Positions 30,519 to 41,830 are shown, counted from the first letter of the stretch. The stretch: DNA of 64,000 nucleotides from Cepaea nemoralis (GCA_014155875.1 JACEFZ010004143.1:211001-275000); one strand, 5' to 3'. A program made the numbers and translations. Notes: a model not told the origin generated them from the sequence alone.

Positions 30519-32107
30519 TTAGGGCCTGCAATTCTTCTGAATATTTGTAGCAAAATATCCCAGTTGGTGTGCACGTGGATTAAGGTCTGCGATCTGCTCA
30601 GACCTTAATCTGTGTCGGACGATTCCAGTAGGTTGATGACTGCTCTCGGTTGCATAAAATTCAATCCATCCTTTCTCCAATAATCCTCTTCCTCTTTCAA
30701 CACATGGTCTCACATTTTTCCAGTAACTTTTATCAATATTTAATAGCGCGGACTGGATTAGTATCTTGACGTCAGACAATTTGAATTGTCAGCTGCCACC
30801 TGTCCTTTAATTTTAGCCCACACAAGTTCTATAGGGTTAAAAATGAGAATGGTATGGCGGAAGTCTCAAGCACCCATGACGATGTTCTTCTATCAACTTG
30901 TCGATTTGATATTTCTTGCTTTTTCCCGTCTGTTTTACAAGGGACAACAATTCTAGCTAGAAATACATTTCTGGAAATGGTATGTTTTCCATTCGGAGCC
31001 ATATCTTTATTGCTGCCTTTGTGCTCGATGCTGTAGGTATTTTGTCTTCTTGGGCAACAACATTGATATCATGCATTGTCCATAATTGGACACGACAGTC
31101 TATCTAGGGATGGAAGCACAGTATTCTCAAGCCAATCTCTAAATACATTACCATTCATCTTATTATGATAATCCCTATTGTTTGTATGCTTTGGTACGAA
31201 CACGAGCCCAGCATTCTGTTGTAAGCCATTATGCGTATTGCCAGCATGGGCCATTGACAAAAGCTGTCCTATGCTACTGGACACATATCGCTTTATCTGT
31301 CCATCCACTGATTGCCATTCCTTATCACTTGTGTGGTGCGCATTGATCCACATTTCATTCAAACACACTATGCCATAATTTTCTTTGCGCATTTCCCTTA
31401 TTTCACGTAGGTATCTGCTTCTCATGACTCCTAAATGCGGTTGCTCACAAAGAATATTTCTACCGCCCTTGTACTTTCTAAAAGTGAAGATAATGTCCTT
31501 ATAATTTTCCACAAAGTTGTTTTGGATAGCTCTATGTTATTGTTCTTTCTCAACCAAACCCTAAATTTTCTTACAGTCACTGTTTCTTTGGCATCCAGCA
31601 TTTTTATAATGCTGGAAATTTTTTTATAATTTTAGGAGTCCGTGGCGAAGTGGTCAAGCCTTTTAACTCGGGCTCCAAAGGTTGTGGGTTAAATTTTTCG
31701 GAGACTTCTATGGGTCGTCGCTAGAGCTGGGGAGTTTGTGCTTTGCGCGATGCTTTCCCCGCTGCGGAAAGAGACTGAGCCATATGGGATAGAACCCGGT
31801 GCAATGAAGTCGACCCTGTCAACTTTTAAGCAACTTTTTAAAGCATTTTTATAATAGCTCGCCTTATAACATCTTTGTCAAAGCTGTCTACAATAACCTT
31901 TCTACCTACCATTTGGTTATTGCGTGGTGGTTTAATTCCAGATTTTTGCACCCATCGACGAAATGACCGTTTACTCAAACCCAATGCATGCACTGTTCTT
32001 TTTTCGGAATTTGTAATAGTATAAAACAGTTTCCTGCGATCAGCTTCTATAAAAAATATGTGTACAACTTCATAACGATGCTTTGAAGTGTATACACAAT
32101 TTCGCAT
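30519..32107 (-). pseudogene. DDE transposase, interrupted by a SINE
   Basis: The N-terminal helix-turn-helix (32107-31838: TVHALGLSKRSFRRWVQKSG) is separated by SINE IV from the core (31512-31069: REIREMRKENYGIVCLNEMW, INAHHTSDKEWQSVDGQIKR, NAGLVFVPKHTNNRDYHNKM, FRDWLENTVLPSLDRLSCPI, MDNA). The C-terminus is at 30779-30519 (SDVKILIQSALLNIDKSYWK). The first catalytic position reads NEMW where the family has DE(T/M)W, so Asp is replaced by Asn. A stop follows MDNA. It is inactive. Confidence 0.75.
31631..31845 (+). mobile_element. SINE IV (tRNA-like head)
   Basis: A roughly 215-bp insertion flanked by TTTTTATAAT (31621-31630, 31846-31855). The head (gtccgtggcgaagtggtcaa, then ggttgtgggttaaat) resembles tRNA boxes A and B, the latter degenerate. 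It interrupts the transposase between its DNA-binding and catalytic parts. Single copy in the window. Confidence 0.7.
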
Positions 32108-33180
32108 TCAATCCCATTGAAAAATATTCACACATTTCAATGTTAGTGATAAGTGGTAAGATTTTAAAAAAAAAAACATATTAATCAGGTTTCATGAAAT
32201 AACCCACATTTTGAGACACCTCTGAACAGTCCCAGTTTAAACAACGCAGGGTTCTTGGCATAAGGCCAATCCCGTGAAACACGTGGAATATTCAACATTG
32301 AACGCTGATTGTCTGGCTACGGTGTAATACATTTAAAATTATGAACTTCATCTCTGACCCGTAAATTATATACCGCATGTAAACAAACTTTGAAATCTGC
32401 TGTAAAATCTCCAGAACAAAATTTTTTTTGTTGGGTGGCCATAATGATAAGGTTATATGCTAAATCTCATCATTTTCCTTCAGTTGGTTACTGAGATATG
32501 GAATTTTATATTGGGGCAGACAAAAGTGAACACACTATAGCTGTATCATAATAATGGAAGAGATTACAAAATTTTCAAAGAAATGAAGTTATTGGCAAGA
32601 ATTGTTCAACCTCAAATAAATGTTATCCGTGATAAGTTGGGAAATACCCTAATAGAATCTAGAAAAATTATAGAAAGGTGACAAGAATACTGCAATGGAA
32701 TATACAATATGAATGTTTGTGACGATATGAATGAGATACATGAACCGATGGCAGCAAAGACAGAACCTGAACCCTAATTAGATGAAATTGTATGGGCAAT
32801 AAAGAACCTAAAGAATGATAAATCATCAGGATTTGATGAGATACCAACTGAACTAATTAAAGCTGGAGGAGAAGAAAGTATACAAATCTATCACGCATTA
32901 TGTAAAAAAATATGGAAATATGATATACGGCCAAAAGATTGGAAGAGAACTATCTTCATTCCAATACCCAAAAATGGCAACCTGAAATTATGCCCTGATC
33001 AGTCTTGCAATTAAAATTCTATTAAAAATCATAATGGGAAGACTTGGTAAGAAAATGGAAGAAGATATTAACGTGGTTCAAGCTGGAATTAGACAAGGAA
33101 GAGGAACAAGAGATCACATATTTAACGTGCATTTAATAATAGAGAAGTGCAGAGAATTTAATGCAAACCTATATGTAATA

Positions 33181-33595
33181 GGTAGTGAGCTTATGGATAC
33201 TGTTGTTTAGTTTAGTCGACGGACCAATATCATGGCACACGTAACCCATAAGTGTTCCGTTCTACTCCTAACTCAAGCCTGAGTCCGGATCATGTCAGTT
33301 CAGTGCACAAACTCTGTAGCACCGGCGAGGATCCTGAAATATTTTGGGTAGATTTTTAACTCAAAATTTTGCCCGGTCTCGCCATTAGGCTACTCTTTTT
33401 CAATGTCCAACTGCCAAGGGATTTTTTTTAACATGCGCAGCAATACACATGGGCGTCCGATCTCACTACCCAGAGAGCAGGGAAGATTTTGTTACCAGAA
33501 CTCCACGTGAAAATATCCTGGCCCTCATCAGGGCTTTAACCCCGGACCTCCAGTACTCGAGGCGGACACCATACCTCAAGACCATTCAGCCGTTG
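33181..33595 (-). mobile_element. SINE V copy 1
   Basis: A 415-bp insertion in LINE E with the 11-bp duplication TATATGTAATA (33170-33180, 33596-33606). On the minus strand the head at 33595 has tRNA-like boxes (tgaatggtcttgagg; ggttaaagcc), then a long body containing gaggatcctgaaatattttg (plus-strand reading) and a 3' end at ctaaactaaacaa. Other copies are at 40278-40530 and 60388-60530. Confidence 0.75.
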
Positions 33596-33606
33596 TATAT
33601 GTAATA

Positions 33607-34089
33607 TATTTCATCAGAGTTACATAAATGGGATCCAAAATGGATTGGCTGTTTGTGATATGAGGAGATGCATTGCAGGTTTTATTTTCTCTCTAGGAGA
33701 AATCCTGAAGAAATTGTAAGATCTGTTACACGGATTAATTTCTCCCTGGGAGTCTAGCATAGGTCTACAAGCGTCAGTTAACAAACTAATATTGCTATTG
33801 ACAATGGTGGATGCTTCTGGAAAAAGAGAGGGAGGGAGAGGGAGAGAAAAGATGTCTGATTTTAAGTTTTTTGCATGTGGATCGGTGTGTGTGTGTGTGT
33901 GTGTGTGTGTTGGGGGGGGGGGTGGGTGTCATAGTGAAATCTGTAAACATAGAGCAGTCTGACTCGGCTGCATAACAATATATTCTGAGTGTATTTTGAG
34001 CAGATTCATTGTTTAATCTTCTTTTGTCGTTTTCGATATAGTATTGTATTGCTAGACATTGCGTTAAAGATGCAGTATTATTTTGTGCG
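33607..34089. repeat. Intergenic stretch with (GT)n and poly-G
   Basis: (GT)n at 33885-33911 runs into 11 G at 33912-33922. Otherwise nothing is recognised. Confidence 0.6.
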
Positions 34090-34320
34090 TTAGATGAACA
34101 GCAATTGTTGTGAGTTCATGCTTATAAAGGGTTTCCCTGATACTGTCTGCCTATCTCTTCCTTGGTCTTTCTCTGTCCCCGCTGCCCATACATCAGTTGT
34201 AATATGCCTGTGCAGCTGGTAAATTTGGGAACATCTTGTTAGGTGCCCAAACCACTTGATTTTTTCTCCTTCAGTGTACTGTTTGCACAAGGTTGTTGCC
34301 AATGTTTATTTAATTTCATC
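34090..34320 (-). mobile_element. LINE H C-terminal fragment
   Basis: The minus frame reads LCKQYTEGEKIKWFGHLTRC, then YQLHRHITTDVWAAGTEKDQ. This is the 'KW.GH..R' region near the ORF2 end of RTE-like LINEs. No neighbouring parts. Confidence 0.55.
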
Positions 34321-34452
34321 ATGTTTATTTTTATCTCTGTGGACCCCCCACTATTTTCATTAAGCATTTAATGAAGATATTGTAATATTTTTGTTAGTTT
34401 GGGGTTCATATGCACATGGAAACATAAACATGTATGTACATGTTATTACATA

Positions 34453-35206
34453 CGAGGGGAAGTCAATGTGTAAGTCACAAATGGCTGCAGAAAATAACTA
34501 AATAGAACTTGAAACCAGTTTATTTTTATACATACACTGTCCCTTTATTTCTCAACATAATTTCCACCAACATTGATGCACTTATCCCATCGTTTTAGCA
34601 GTCCTCCCAAACCGGCTGCATAGAACTGCGTGCTTTGTTTTCAAAACCACGTTTTAACTTCACATTCAACTTCAGCGTCATTCGCGAAATGTCTCCCGCC
34701 AAGGTGGGTTTTCAATGGACCAAAAAGGTGGAAATTGCTAGGGGTTAAGTCGATGCTGTAAGGTGAACGTTACTCGCCTGTCACCTCTAATCATCTCCTC
34801 CATCCGCTGCATGGATGCTTCTGTTGGAATCTCACCAGGATGACCAGATCGGATTTCATCAACAATTTTAGAGTGTCCTTGAGAACATTTTTCTACCCAG
34901 CTATGCACAGCTTTACGGGACAAACATTTGTCAGCATAAACAGGAAGCATTTCCTTATGAATGTCCTTTGCAGGCAGTCCTTTTGCCCACAAAAAACACA
35001 CAACAGCATGTTGCTCTTTGGTTATACACTCTGTAAGTACAGTCGCCATTTTATTTATGCGCTGCGCATTAGACACCTAGCGCCACCTGACGAACGAGAA
35101 TATACAGTTCGATGTTGCTGTCACCTAATGACACCTGTAGAAAACACCAACTACATTTATCTGCCATCCCACAGAACTGCGTGACTTACTTATTGACTCA
35201 ACCTCG
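34453..35206 (-). mobile_element. Mariner family 1, copy 2 (internally deleted)
   Basis: Inverted ends CGAGGGGAAGTCAATGTGTA (left) and CGAGGTTGAGTCAATAAGTA (right strand) match copy 1 at 5541-6487. TA precedes the left end; the right-hand TA has become TC. The N-terminal transposase frame (35076-34738: KAVHSWVEKCSQGHSKIVDE) joins the C-terminal part (YSIDLTPSNFHLF, near 34745) through a deletion that starts and ends at different places from that in copy 1. The third catalytic Asp is Asn. Confidence 0.88.
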
Positions 35207-35356
35207 TCGTTGGTGACAGACTGATCAGTAAATACATTTATTCAGTCCAGTTAGTTTAAAGAGACTTTTATGTATTTTGTAGGTAAGATTATTTTATTGT
35301 CTCTTTGCTGATTTTATTTCTTATGTGGCATCATGGGAAATTTGTTATTAAATTAA

Positions 35357-35658
35357 CAATTTTTGTTACACTCACTCGCTTTGAACTCAAGCGTACTTCC
35401 ATACACACTACTTCTAGTTGTGCTGGACTGAAGTTTGCATGTGGATTTGCTTTCCTTATTAACAGTGTCCTTTGCCACCAGGCTAACCCACTCCGACTTC
35501 AAAGGTACTTGTAATTTACGTCCCCATGTCAAGGACGATAGGTCAACATCTTAGTCTAACTGTCTGGTGTAGGGGTTGAACCCCTTACAACAGGCATCAG
35601 CACACCAGATGTTTAAGAACACACATTCGTTCGTATCCATTCGGCCATGCTGACCTAC
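35357..35658 (-). mobile_element. SINE II copy 2, complete
   Basis: A 302-bp element between AAATTAA repeats (35350-35356, 35659-35665). The minus-strand head is tRNA-like, of Leu/Ser type: gtcagcatggccgaatggat with box A, and ggggttcaacccct as box B. The body contains acctttgaagtcggagtggg and the tail is aacaaaaatt. This copy defines the family; five others are in the window. Confidence 0.8.
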
Positions 35659-35989
35659 AAATTAAAGTTATTGTTGGTTTGCAATGTTGGAATTTACCTA
35701 TTGTATTTTGATGCTTCGGCTAGCGATTCTTTGATAGTTTTCAGTATCAGTATTTTCAGCGTCTCTAGAAAAACCTATTTGTCATTACTATCCTCATTTT
35801 AATGTCCTTCTTGCATTATGATCTCCGATTGTGCTGGCCCCAAATTTTGACAGTTTGGAGACTAGTTCAGTGGTTTGTTTTTTCCTCCTATTGCTAAAAT
35901 AAATGCTTTTGGAATTCTGACAGTTTTCTAGGTCTTGTTAATAATTATCCTCGTACTATATATTTTAACTGAATTATTGTTCTTAGTTA

Positions 35990-36185
35990 ATCACTTCTGG
36001 AGTGCTTGGCTAAGTCTGCAATAGTAGTCCAGTCATCTGCAAACTTGATGGCATTAAGAAGTTCCCCATCTACCCCTAATTTACTGTCTTCAATGGCTGT
36101 TTTCATCATCCTTTCAGGATATGCACTATAGAGTCCTGGGGAGAGCAAACATCTCTGACGCACCCACCCCTCTTTGAATTGGCTA
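35990..36185 (-). pseudogene. RTE-like reverse transcriptase palm fragment
   Basis: About 60 codons on the minus strand in one frame: FKEGWVRQRCLLSPGLYSAY, PERMMKTAIEDSKLGVDGEL, LNAIKFADDWTTIADLAKH. These are the VRQGC.LSP and (Y/F)ADD motifs of LINE RT. No flanking domains are recognisable. Confidence 0.75.
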
Positions 36186-36189
36186 GGTT

Positions 36190-37180
36190 TGTATTTCCTT
36201 GTTCAGTGTAACTATTGCCTGTTGCTTACATATACTAGTATATATATGGAAAATCAGCCTTTTTTACAATAAATTTTTCTATCCTGATCTGTTCTATAGT
36301 TTTGAAAAGTGTAGTCCTGGACATTCAGACAAAATCCATTTCATAAATCAATCAATTAAAAAGATTAATAAGATTTCTTCTTGTTGGATCATCCCTAATC
36401 CCAGCTGCTCACACTTTTGTGAAATGCATATAGGTTTTCTTCCATACTATCTATCGTTTTTTAATATATTCTATAATGGGCAAGTGGTATCAAGTTTTTT
36501 ATGTGGAATTGTTCACATTCAATTGCTACAGGTTTTGTGTATTGTGATGACTACTGATGTAGTATAATTTCAGTGTTGTAAATGCTGTTATTGTTACGAA
36601 ATAGGAGGGTCTGAAAGTACAACTCAGTTCAGATTGTCTTCGTTGCACTCCAAACATGTTCATAGGTGCTCTTTACTCGGTTAGTAAATCGGTGAACAGC
36701 GCCTAACTTTGTCAGTTCAGCGTTGATTGCCGAGCCACTTTGTGTGCTTGGTGTACTGCTCTTTCCTGGACAAACTGCTCTTCAATGCAAATATTCTACT
36801 CATTGATGCTCATTTATTGAGTTGAAAGTCTGGATCATGACCTAAGTACATTAAACCTCTACTTAGCAAGATCTCCACACTTGTGAGGCACTGTGTTAAT
36901 TCAGACATGATGCAAAGCATCTTCTACCATGGGTCCACTACATGCTGTAGGCTTAATTCAGTCACTTCATGTTGTCCACGTGTTATCCATGAACAATGCG
37001 TTGTTTTCTCTTACTTCCCCCCATCCCAATCACAACCCCTATTAGGTATGTTGGGGAACCATCCAACCATGGATCATGAGAGTACCCAACTGTTACATAC
37101 AGTAGTCAGTCACATGAACAAGGACACCTGTACATACCTGCAGACACACTGGGCATGTTGTATTAGACCCATATTTTTAT
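36190..37180. other. Intron sequence with no recognisable feature
   Basis: Short frames only. None shows a known motif. Confidence 0.45.
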
Positions 37181-37181
37181 C

Positions 37182-37310
37182 AACCAATCGGCACTCGGTG
37201 AGTGATATGGTCAATATCACATCAGCCAATTGGCACTCAGTGCGTGATATGGTCAGTATCACATAAGCCAATCGGCACTCAGTGCGTGATATGGTCAGTA
37301 TCACATCAGG
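37182..37310. repeat. 42-bp tandem repeat, three copies
   Basis: The unit runs from ccaatcggcactcagtgcgt to gatatggtcagtatcacatcag, repeated three times with few differences. Both strands stay open through it because the unit is a multiple of three. Confidence 0.85.
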
Positions 37311-37339
37311 TATCTTTACTTCCCAAGACATTCCCTGGC

Positions 37340-37455
37340 AGCCATGTTAGGCTGGGCTAACCCAGGAGCCAGGTCTGTTTAAATAAATATCTACTTGATG
37401 AGGATTCAAATCCTCTGGTGAGCATCTAGCCACTACACAGCCCTGGCTCCTAGAT
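37340..37455 (-). mobile_element. SINE VI copy 1 (tRNA-like head)
   Basis: On the minus strand gtagtggctagatgctcacc and ggatttgaatcct form boxes A and B. The same head occurs on the plus strand at 41200. Confidence 0.5.
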
Positions 37456-37940
37456 ACAATAAAGCTGCCTGATTTCATGGAATCACCAGTCATACCTGCA
37501 CTAACTGTTGTCCATCATGTCTTTGTCATAGACTTGTTTCCATGCACTTTGACAAAATTATTGTTATTAGCCTTCTTGTGCATTTTTCAGATTGTTGTAT
37601 TTGTAGCAATATCCATTAGCTGTAAGTAGACAGTGTTATTACATTTAGCCTGGCAACAGTCACTTTCAACATGTTTGGGAAGTCTTGTTTCCTGTTATAT
37701 TGTTTCTTTCCTAATACTTGTTTGAGAAAATTTGAATCTGGCATACTTAAATACATGAGAAATAAATTCACATGGCACTCTTAGAAGCAAGGAAAGGAAG
37801 TAGAGAGCAGAGTGGGTATGTATTTGCCCCTATTCTTCATTTCAGTCCTTTCATTTCCCATTGGAGCATGGGTCCTCTGCCCCCTAGTTGTGGATTCAGG
37901 TAAACCTGACTAATGAAGACACCTTTTTTGAAGGTATCTA

Positions 37941-38459
37941 TGAGGGGGCTTCAAATGAAAACCTTTAAAGTGTGATAGAAATTACAATAACCATGCCATT
38001 GTCTTGTAACCTGTAAATATTGTTGTTTAGCATGTCAAGAGTGTTAAGCATGTGACATCATGGTGCAGACAAACACAGTGATGTCATAAAGACAGTTTAA
38101 AAATGGCCACATCACTTTTGACTGTACCAACCGTTATTTTTAATCAGTAAAGGGGTGAAACCTATAGAAATTCATCAGCAAATGAAGGTCCATTATGGTG
38201 ATGCATGCCTGTCAGTGCAGCATAGGAATTTTCAAAATGCTGTGACTTCTGTGACGAAATGTTCATGACCGGGTAAGGCACACTGAGTAATGACCCCAGA
38301 GTCGATTTTTCTACAGGAATCCAAGACTTTATTGGTGCTGGAGGAGTTGCATTGAACGCAGTGGTGACTACATAAAAAAATTATACATTTGTTCTTTACT
38401 TTTTCAGAATATATTCACCAAAAATAAAACATTTATGGTTTTCATTTGAAGTACACTCG
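37941..38459 (+). mobile_element. Mariner family 3, miniature (519 bp)
   Basis: The ends share CTTCAAATGAAAACC in inverted orientation (37948-37962 and near 38438-38452), next to TA at 37939-37940. Inside are a decayed DNA-binding segment (KGVKPIEIHQQMKVHYGDAC, near 38150) and a decayed C-terminus (CIERSGDY, near 38365). All catalytic residues are missing. Confidence 0.75.
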
Positions 38460-38774
38460 TGGGTGATCATGCATCATAGTACACTTGTTCCTTCAGCAAG
38501 ACACTCATCATTTGGGGGGAGTAGGTTTGAGTCCTGATGTGGCCCCACTAAGCTTTTGATTCTTGTGTTGCCTAGTGTGTCCATAGTTTCCCTTACTTCC
38601 GTGAGTGCTGTTTATTATCTGTAAATTTATATCTCATGCTATTTCAAGGGGTTCCCAGCAATGGCTAATTCTGTGTATTGTGTACTTAATAGAGTGCAGA
38701 AAATAAGAATGCACAGGATCAAGAGATAAGCAAGCCACTGTCTTCCCATGCAGCGTTACTATTATTTAACTAGT

Positions 38775-38960
38775 CCTATAGCAGGGACCGCTGTGGCTAT
38801 GTGAAGTGTTAGAAGCATCACATTTTGTAGACCTGAGTGCACGGAAGACCAGTCCTTCCCTCATGTAACAAACAATGAGAGGTGGCATCAAACCTGTGTC
38901 CGATCATTCTTATTCCATTGTCTAACCATTGCACCAATGTGCTCGCTGCCAGTCAACCTA
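38775..38960 (-). mobile_element. SINE VII copy 1 (tRNA-like head)
   Basis: On the minus strand ttggtgcaatggttagacaa and acaggtttgatgcc resemble boxes A and B. A similar head is at 41655. Confidence 0.45.
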
Positions 38961-39109
38961 AATAACATAAATTCTCCAAATGTTCAGGCCAAGCATCATT
39001 AGCAACAGAGAACTGATTTCAAGAATAGAGAAGCAGATGTGTGAATATTTGTAAAGGTAGACACTAGCATAGGATAGGCTATATCACCGTAGACATTTAC
39101 CAGGACTGT

Positions 39110-39420
39110 TATTCATGGCCAACATTGCCAGAACTGTCATGGATACAACACCTGCGCGAGTCAAAACCTACCCTGTTCCATACGCCAAAGCCAAATCTCT
39201 CACTAGCATTGCCAGAACTGTCATGGCCAGTATTGTCAGAACTGTCATGACCAACATTATCAGAACTGTCATAATCAACATTGTCAGAACTGTCATGACC
39301 AACATTATTAGAAATGTCATGCCCATCATTGTCAGAACTGTCCTGGCGGACATTTTCAGAATGTTGTGGTTGCTATTGTCATGGCTGATGTTGTCAGGGC
39401 TGTTATGGTTAAAATCAACA
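39110..39420 (+). repeat. 24-bp tandem repeat with open frame
   Basis: About ten imperfect copies of a 24-bp unit such as ACATTGTCAGAACTGTCATG plus acca. The plus frame 39115-39429 translates as repeats of NIIRTVMT. It is probably a simple expansion in intron sequence and not a gene. Confidence 0.75.
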
Positions 39421-40277
39421 GAACTGTAATGATGTGTACCCCAGAAGGAAGACCAAGTAATGATTGTCTAGAATAACTTTGTGAAGGTCAAAGGACAACT
39501 CGGGAAGGTCTAAGAACAACTTAATGAAGAACTTTATTGACTGAGAGATGGAAACTGTCTATAGACAACTTGGTGAATGTGAGGAGGAAAGTAGGGCAGA
39601 GTTTATGTGGACCCTGGACTCAGAAAAGTGGAAGACGTGTTGTTTCCTTTCAAGATGCCTCTAAGTGTAGGCTTGGCAATCACTGCTGGCTTTTCCTTTA
39701 GTCAAAGACAAGAAGTAGAATGGTATGCATGAATGCTTAGATGAAATAAATAAACCAGCATTTCCATTAAAAAATAATTTTCAGAGTTGCATAAGGGTTA
39801 TATGCTTATAAAGTTGATTCAAAGTGTTAATTTGTTAATTTTTCTTCCTGTTGAGTTTGTTCTTCTCAACTTTGCAACTTACATTGGATATCATTATTAT
39901 TTGACTATTATCTGCATAAGTAAAGATTGTTACTAAAATACAAAGCAATGTATTCCCTCTGTGAATGTAAACAGAAGTCTCAAACAATAGTGTTTAAGTT
40001 TTAAAGTAATTAAGTTGTTTTGACTGTTTCCATCCTTCACAGTAGAATACTCCAGCATTGTTGTTCAGAATGTAATAAAACATTGGTTTAATCATGACAG
40101 TTACTGAGGCAGAACAGAAGTGGCATATTTTAATAAGTGAAACATTAGCATGCTATAAAATATTAACTCTGGTTGTATTTCTGTCAGTTTACTATACATC
40201 AGTTACATAAACATAAGTAACAAAACAGTTTAGTTGTTGCTTTGTATTTTAACAAAGTTTTGCAAAAAGTATCCACG

Positions 40278-40530
40278 ATTAGTTTAGTTTATTCATTGGA
40301 TCAACATCACGGCACACGGGTTTAACCCATAAGTGCTCCGTTTTCCTCCTAACTCAAATCTTAGCCAGGAGAAACTCAGCTCAATGCACGAACTCCGTAA
40401 CATCGGCGAGGATCCTGAAATACTTTGGGTAGATTTTTAACTCGAAATTTTGCCAAGGGATTTTTTACGTGCTCAACAATACACACGGGCATCCGATCTC
40501 ACTACCCAGAGATCAGGGGTCTCCACATAT
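40278..40530 (-). mobile_element. SINE V copy 2, head-truncated
   Basis: Matches 33200-33480 (gttccgt/gctccgt...cctcctaactcaa; cggcgaggatcctgaaata). It lacks about 40 bp present in copy 1; the break is at a TGCC shared by both edges. It ends about 140 bp before the 40671 exon. Confidence 0.7.
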
Positions 40531-40670
40531 CCAAAGTATCCATGATGGCTTAAAGCCAACGTCTTGTCGCTAATAAATACATTAATGTGTAATATTTTGA
40601 AACGTAAAGAAGATGGAAGAGCTGTCAAAAATATGTTTTGCTCAGTGCTACCTTTGTTTTATAATTGCAG

Positions 40671-40721
40671 AAACCTTGGTTGTGGGTAACAGTCAACTGT
40701 TGGATTGGTTGGCCTAAGCAG
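40671..40721 (+). CDS. Ceramide synthase exon, Trp-rich link
   Basis: The acceptor is ttataattgcag and the donor is GTGAGC. The exon has exactly 17 codons in phase 0: KPWLWVTVNCWIGWPKQ. The family has 'PW(F/L)W(D/N)....CW..YP.Q' here, between the second membrane segment and the TLC core. Val replaces the usual acidic or Asn residue after the second Trp, and Trp replaces the usual Tyr before Pro. The exon sits between introns of 23.0 and 16.9 kb, so it would be missed easily by automatic gene finding. Confidence 0.85.
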
Positions 40722-41199
40722 GTGAGCTTCTTTGATTTCTACATAATTGTTATAGATGGTTTCTAAGTAAGATTCCAAAGATATGTTGACATTAAAAAAA
40801 TACGTACAGTGCATATTCATTGGTTGCTGCTACTTTTCACATAAAGTGGCTTATACACCAATGACAACTAAAAAGTACATGTGTAGTACAAATTGACAAC
40901 ACAGTAGCAATAGTTAAAAGCCCACTTATGTGTGGGTTCACTGCTTTTTTATACCTCCTGCTGAGATTTCAGTGGGACTTATGTTTGGGGGGGTTGGTTC
41001 TAAAGAATTCCTCCTGTGAACAGTTTACCGCATTGTCCCCCATAGTGTAAGCAAACCCCAGACCATTACATTAAACAGAACTGGAGCGCCTGCCTGGATA
41101 ATGTTAGTGCTAACAGTATTATTGTGGCTGATTCGGTCCTGAATCACACACTTTCCCCATATCAACAGTTAGGCTTGTCCACATCCTGATGTGGGAGTC

Positions 41200-41430
41200 G
41201 TGGAATTTGTAGTGGCTAGATGCTTGCCTGCCAGCTTGGTGGTCATGGGTTTGAACTCACATTGAGGCAGATTTAAAAACTGACCTGGGTTCCCAAGTTG
41301 ACCCAACTTATAATGGGTACAGGACATGTCTTAGAAAGTGAAATGGCTGGTGTGATATCGACCACATCATCAATCGAGTGCTGATTGGTCTATAAAATAT
41401 GGCTCTAGCACCATATGCCAATAGACTTTC
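41200..41430 (+). mobile_element. SINE VI copy 2 (tRNA-like head)
   Basis: Box A in gtagtggctagatgcttgcc and box B in gggtttgaactca are spaced as in a tRNA and followed by unrelated body sequence (gacctgggttcccaagttga). Confidence 0.5.
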
Positions 41431-41654
41431 AGACGTGTTAAAAGGCTCTTTACTTTTTTAACTTTACATCCTAATATGTTTAGCATAGATGTTAAAATGT
41501 AATCCAAGGCTTTGTCTTTAACCACATGAAGTGACTCAGCGATAAGTAAGACAATGTGTGACATACAGCCAATATCAGCGTGAGATTTGCATTGTTGATG
41601 AAATATTATCAGCTCCAGATCTGGACAATTTATAACAGCATGAGTTCATTAGCG

Positions 41655-41830
41655 GGCAATTTGATGTAATGGTTAACATGTTATGCTGACAATGTCGGGA
41701 GTGCATTAGATGAGGGGTTGATGCCAGCTGTCATCATTCAGGTCTTTGCTACTGGACTTCCTGTTTGTGTGTTTTATGTTATGAACTGTTTTACCTGAAT
41801 ACCAACTTATGATGTGTTGTGGATAATAGG
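41655..41830 (+). mobile_element. SINE VII copy 2 (tRNA-like head)
   Basis: tgatgtaatggttaacatgt and gaggggttgatgcc resemble boxes A and B. The body is not clearly alignable with copy 1. Confidence 0.4.

Larger units (their letters stand above)
29847..32537 (-). mobile_element. IS630/Tc1/mariner-superfamily transposon (about 2.7 kb)
   Basis: Inverted ends TAGTATGTCCA (29847) and, on the other strand, TAGTGTGTTCA (32537) are flanked by TA (29845-29846, 32538-32539), inside a palindromic AGCTAGCT target in LINE E. The minus strand carries transposase pieces at 32107-31838, 31512-31069 and 30779-30519. It also contains a 125-codon frame (30032-30409) I do not recognise. A SINE lies at 31631-31845. 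The family resembles DDE transposases that pair a 'DE.WIN..H' motif with a 'MDNA.YH' motif. Confidence 0.8.
29095..33180 (+). mobile_element. LINE E, 5'-truncated, interrupted by a DNA transposon
   Basis: Starts within the endonuclease (DIKIIMGDFNSKVRT, near 29115), then KFGLGNRNLAGDKLIEFCTE and the linker (29451-29675, NRFGVLMSIQGEMTPDELAV). The linker is cut at 29846 by the transposon and resumes at 32540 (RDYKIFKEMKLLARIVQPQI; IIERWQEYCNGIYN). It continues to EIVWAIKNLKNDKSSGFDEI, PTELIKAGGEESIQI and WKRTIFIPIPKNGN. The 'K..K(S/A)(S/P)G.D.IP.ELIK' pattern is RTE-like. Stops and small deletions are present. SINE V interrupts at 33181-33595. Confidence 0.8.

Noticed and set aside
36883..37266. 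127-codon plus-strand gene
   Set aside because: No known motif; its end runs through the 42-bp repeat, which keeps frames open by length.
39115..39429. Repeat protein gene
   Set aside because: The open frame results from a 24-bp repeat and is open on the opposite strand as well; no splice or start signals.
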